Program-made: the position numbers and the translations under genes
Assembly: GCA_900547815.1 (NCBI GenBank)
Contig: URHY01000027.1
Location: 1 to 25,235 of the forward strand
Direction of reading: 5' to 3'
Length of the DNA stretch: 25,235 nt
From: an uncultured Solobacterium sp.
GTDB taxonomy: Bacteria > Bacillota_I > Bacilli_A > Erysipelotrichales > Erysipelotrichaceae
Shown: one piece after another, positions 23,605-25,235 of the stretch
Numbering within the stretch: position 1 is the stretch's first letter
How the letters are laid out: every line of letters begins with the position of its first letter
Notes under the pieces: generated by a model
What the model was told of the DNA's origin: nothing
Seen by the model: the letters and a program-made list of their open reading frames with translations, nothing else
Database searches by the model: none

Positions 23605-24789
23605 TTCATATACTTCTTCAAAAGATACTTTTGCGTCTTGAGAATTTTCTTTCATGAATTTACGATTCTTATAGAATCCTACTGTCAACAATGGAACGAT
23701 GATGATGGCGATACCTAGATATCCACAATATCCATATCCGTATTTAACGACATTAGTTAGTCCAACAAAAGAAATTCCCATAGAAACGACCATGATAAAA
23801 GCAGAAACTAAAGCTCTTCGAACTGGTACATTTTCTACATTTTGAAGGAATTTCACATTTTCAAAACGATTCACAAATCCAAAGATGACACAAACTGCAC
23901 TTGAAATCAAACATAAGAATAATACCAATCCATATAGTGCTACAAGCCAGTTTGCTCCAAATGATTTTAATGTTGTTAATGTTGGTAGAGTTGTTCCGTT
24001 TGGCTGCGTTAGATAATAGTGTTGCCAACAAAGTAACATTAATACGGCAAGACCTAATCCTAACATATTCAATGTGAATGTTAATGCCATTGAACGATCA
24101 CAATCTTGTTTTGTCTTTAATACACTTGTTCCACAAACTAAGATAGCAGGTACTGTAACCCATTGGAAAGCTGAATAAGTAACACCGTTCCAAACTGCTT
24201 TTGGAAGTTGAGTCCATCCATGTACTGAAAAATCAACACGCATAACATCTAATAGGTTATGTCCATTTAATAAACCAATTGTATAGATAGAAACAGCTAA
24301 TACTAAAATGACAATACCCATATATGTACTTGCTCTACGAATTAAGTCGACTCCAAAAATTGTTAAGAATAATACCACTAATCCAATCACAAATGTTCCT
24401 AGATAATAATTCAATCCAAAGTATTGTGTTAATGCACTGGCTGCTCCAGAAATACATGATGCGACAACCATTAAAACCATGATATTAAAGAATAACTCAA
24501 ATAACAGTTCTACTTTATCAAATGGATGATATAAACATTCAAATAATTCCTTATACGTTTTTAATCCTCGTGAATTCATCATAATCTGACCTTCACGAAT
24601 TGTCATAGCTAAAAGTAACATCGCAACGGCAACCCCAACAATAGCTGGCCACCCTAAACTAACAAACCATGTGTTTTCCTGATTTCCTGTCGCAAATCCT
24701 CCGCCTGCGTGTGCTGCAAATGCAGTGGTTGCCACTGAAAATGCTGCCATCCAGGAACGATTCATTTTTGTGTTTTCATTCTTCTTCAT
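23596..24789 (-). CDS. YkvI-like APC-superfamily membrane transporter (397 aa)
   Basis: A hydrophobic protein with about ten membrane helices. The first carries AHAGGGFATGNQ, the glycine-rich unwound-helix motif found in amino-acid transporters of the APC superfamily. The overall pattern suggests the uncharacterised YkvI-like membrane family; the substrate is not known from the protein alone. I choose ATG 24789, preceded by GAGGAGAATTTGATT; a longer frame to 24849 runs through the T-box terminator and cannot be the normal start. The C-terminal tail is short and acidic. The T-box leader upstream shows control by an uncharged tRNA, and the specifier reads best as AUC (isoleucine), so isoleucine or branched-chain amino-acid transport is a reasonable guess. 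Confidence 0.75.
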   Translation of the reverse strand: MKKNENTKMNRSWMAAFSVATTAFAAHAGGGFATGNQENTWFVSLGWPAIVGVAVAMLLLAMTIREGQIMMNSRGLKTYKELFECLYHPFDKVELLFELFFNIMVLMVVASCISGAASALTQYFGLNYYLGTFVIGLVVLFLTIFGVDLIRRASTYMGIVILVLAVSIYTIGLLNGHNLLDVMRVDFSVHGWTQLPKAVWNGVTYSAFQWVTVPAILVCGTSVLKTKQDCDRSMALTFTLNMLGLGLAVLMLLCWQHYYLTQPNGTTLPTLTTLKSFGANWLVALYGLVLFLCLISSAVCVIFGFVNRFENVKFLQNVENVPVRRALVSAFIMVVSMGISFVGLTNVVKYGYGYCGYLGIAIIIVPLLTVGFYKNRKFMKENSQDAKVSFEEVYEEN

Positions 24790-24814
24790 AATCAAATTCT
24801 CCTCTTTCTGCAAC

Positions 24815-25091
24815 AAAAAACCTTCCGCCTCTTGTTGCCTTATAATCAACTTCAGAGACGAAAGGTAATAATAATCTTATTCTTCCGCGGTACCACTCTA
24901 ATTCATTCTAATGAATGCCCTCATCGATGCCATCACATCTAGTCTTTATATCGTAAGACTCACGTCTATAACTACATTATCGCTATAGCCACTCCATGGT
25001 GATTTTCATTCTCTAGCTTTACGATATTTTCCACCAAACAATATCTCTCTAGGCTAAAACGTAGTGAATTACTCTTCCATATCAATGCGTT
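24815..25091 (-). ncRNA. T-box leader, probable isoleucine specifier
   Basis: The T-box sequence AGTGGTACCGCGG lies at 24885-24897 on the minus strand; TGGT implies pairing to a tRNA with discriminator A. A 12-bp terminator stem (CCTTTCGTCTCT at 24854-24865 with AGAGGCGGAAGG at 24821-24832) is followed by six T residues. Stem I is recognisable: a lower helix ATGG/CCAT (25077-25080, 24996-24999), a GAAGAGTA 5' loop strand, an upper TTCA/TGAA helix, an AGAGAG bulge and a TTGGTGGAA distal loop. The 3' specifier-loop strand is A-ATC-A (ATC at 25001-25003), pointing to tRNA-Ile; the alternative AAT (Asn) would lack the usual purine after the codon. Uncharged tRNA should allow read-through into the transporter. 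Confidence 0.9.
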
Positions 25092-25097
25092 GGCAAC

Positions 25098-25126
25098 ATA
25101 ATACTATAATTTACATTTTATTTCAA
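25098..25126 (-). promoter_or_regulatory. Promoter of the T-box-controlled transporter
   Basis: TTGAAA (25121-25126), a 17-base spacer and TATTAT (25098-25103) on the minus strand, directly before the T-box leader. Confidence 0.75.
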
Positions 25127-25184
25127 GCGTTTTTGTAAATTATTTACATTTAAATCGTAAATAAAAAGAGGCGTTATACCCAAT

Positions 25185-25235
25185 GTCATTAAGTTAAGAA
25201 ATGACGAACCATCCAGATACTATTTTCTGGATGGT
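25185..25235. other. Two tandem hairpins at the window edge
   Basis: GTCATT (25185-25190) pairs with AATGAC (25200-25205). Two bases later ACCATCCAGA (25208-25217) pairs with TCTGGATGGT (25226-25235), a perfect 10-bp stem cut off by the window end. The second is probably a terminator, but the bases needed to see a T-run on the plus strand are outside the window. Confidence 0.45.

Noticed and set aside
24790..24849. Upstream extension of the transporter reading frame
   Set aside because: It runs through the T-box terminator stem, and its residues are unlike the family; ATG 24789 has a strong ribosome site.
1..25235. Insertion sequences, prophage, CRISPR arrays, tRNA or rRNA genes
   Set aside because: No transposase, integrase, direct-repeat array or tRNA-like cloverleaf was recognised; the gene content is housekeeping.

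Overview
The window reads as a chromosomal segment of a low-GC Gram-positive bacterium (Bacillota). The codon use is AT-rich, Shine-Dalgarno sequences are strong (AGGAGG type), and regulation is typical of the phylum: a glmS ribozyme, a T-box leader, Spx/ArsC-like and ComF proteins, and a small alarmone synthetase. The style resembles Erysipelotrichia, but that placement is impression rather than proof. The rsmG-parA-parB cluster is usually close to the replication origin, so this is probably an origin-proximal, mostly housekeeping region. I see no insertion sequence, prophage, CRISPR array, tRNA or rRNA.

Layout. Positions 1-1.6 kb: a 57-residue membrane peptide and a DUF3284 protein (-), divergent from a TatD-family hydrolase (+). 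1.6-4.0 kb: a minus-strand operon of a GlmU-like uridylyltransferase lacking its acetyltransferase half, PRPP synthetase, and an ArsC/Spx-like protein. 4.0-7.2 kb: a late-competence operon comFA (frameshifted in Walker A), comFC, and a single-pass membrane coiled-coil protein. 7.2-8.9 kb: a PLP aminotransferase and ribosomal protein L31, each with a clear promoter. 8.9-16.8 kb: an oligopeptide module, with lipoprotein OppA, permeases OppB/OppC, ATPases OppD/OppF, a 63-residue membrane protein and oligoendopeptidase PepF. 16.8-17.3 kb: a gene-free stretch with a candidate small RNA. 17.3-19.85 kb: a DUF5662 gene (+) running head-on into glmS (-), whose leader is a glmS ribozyme. 19.85-22.2 kb: rsmG-parA-parB. 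22.3-23.6 kb (+): a DUF4230 protein and a RelQ-like alarmone synthetase. 23.6-25.1 kb (-): an APC-type transporter under a T-box leader whose best specifier reading is AUC (Ile).

Working together. GlmS and the GlmU-like protein both belong to UDP-GlcNAc precursor supply, and GlmS is controlled by its own product through the ribozyme. Opp imports peptides that PepF can cut. The T-box transporter and the alarmone synthetase are both amino-acid-starvation functions. The most interesting items are the glmS leader, where an SD-sequestering helix shares bases with a ribozyme pseudoknot, the T-box prediction of an isoleucine link for an uncharacterised transporter, the GlmU-like protein without an acetyltransferase domain, the comFA lesion exactly in the P-loop, and the 17.1-kb small RNA/mini-ORF locus. 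Every function is inferred by eye from sequence; no search or folding software was run.
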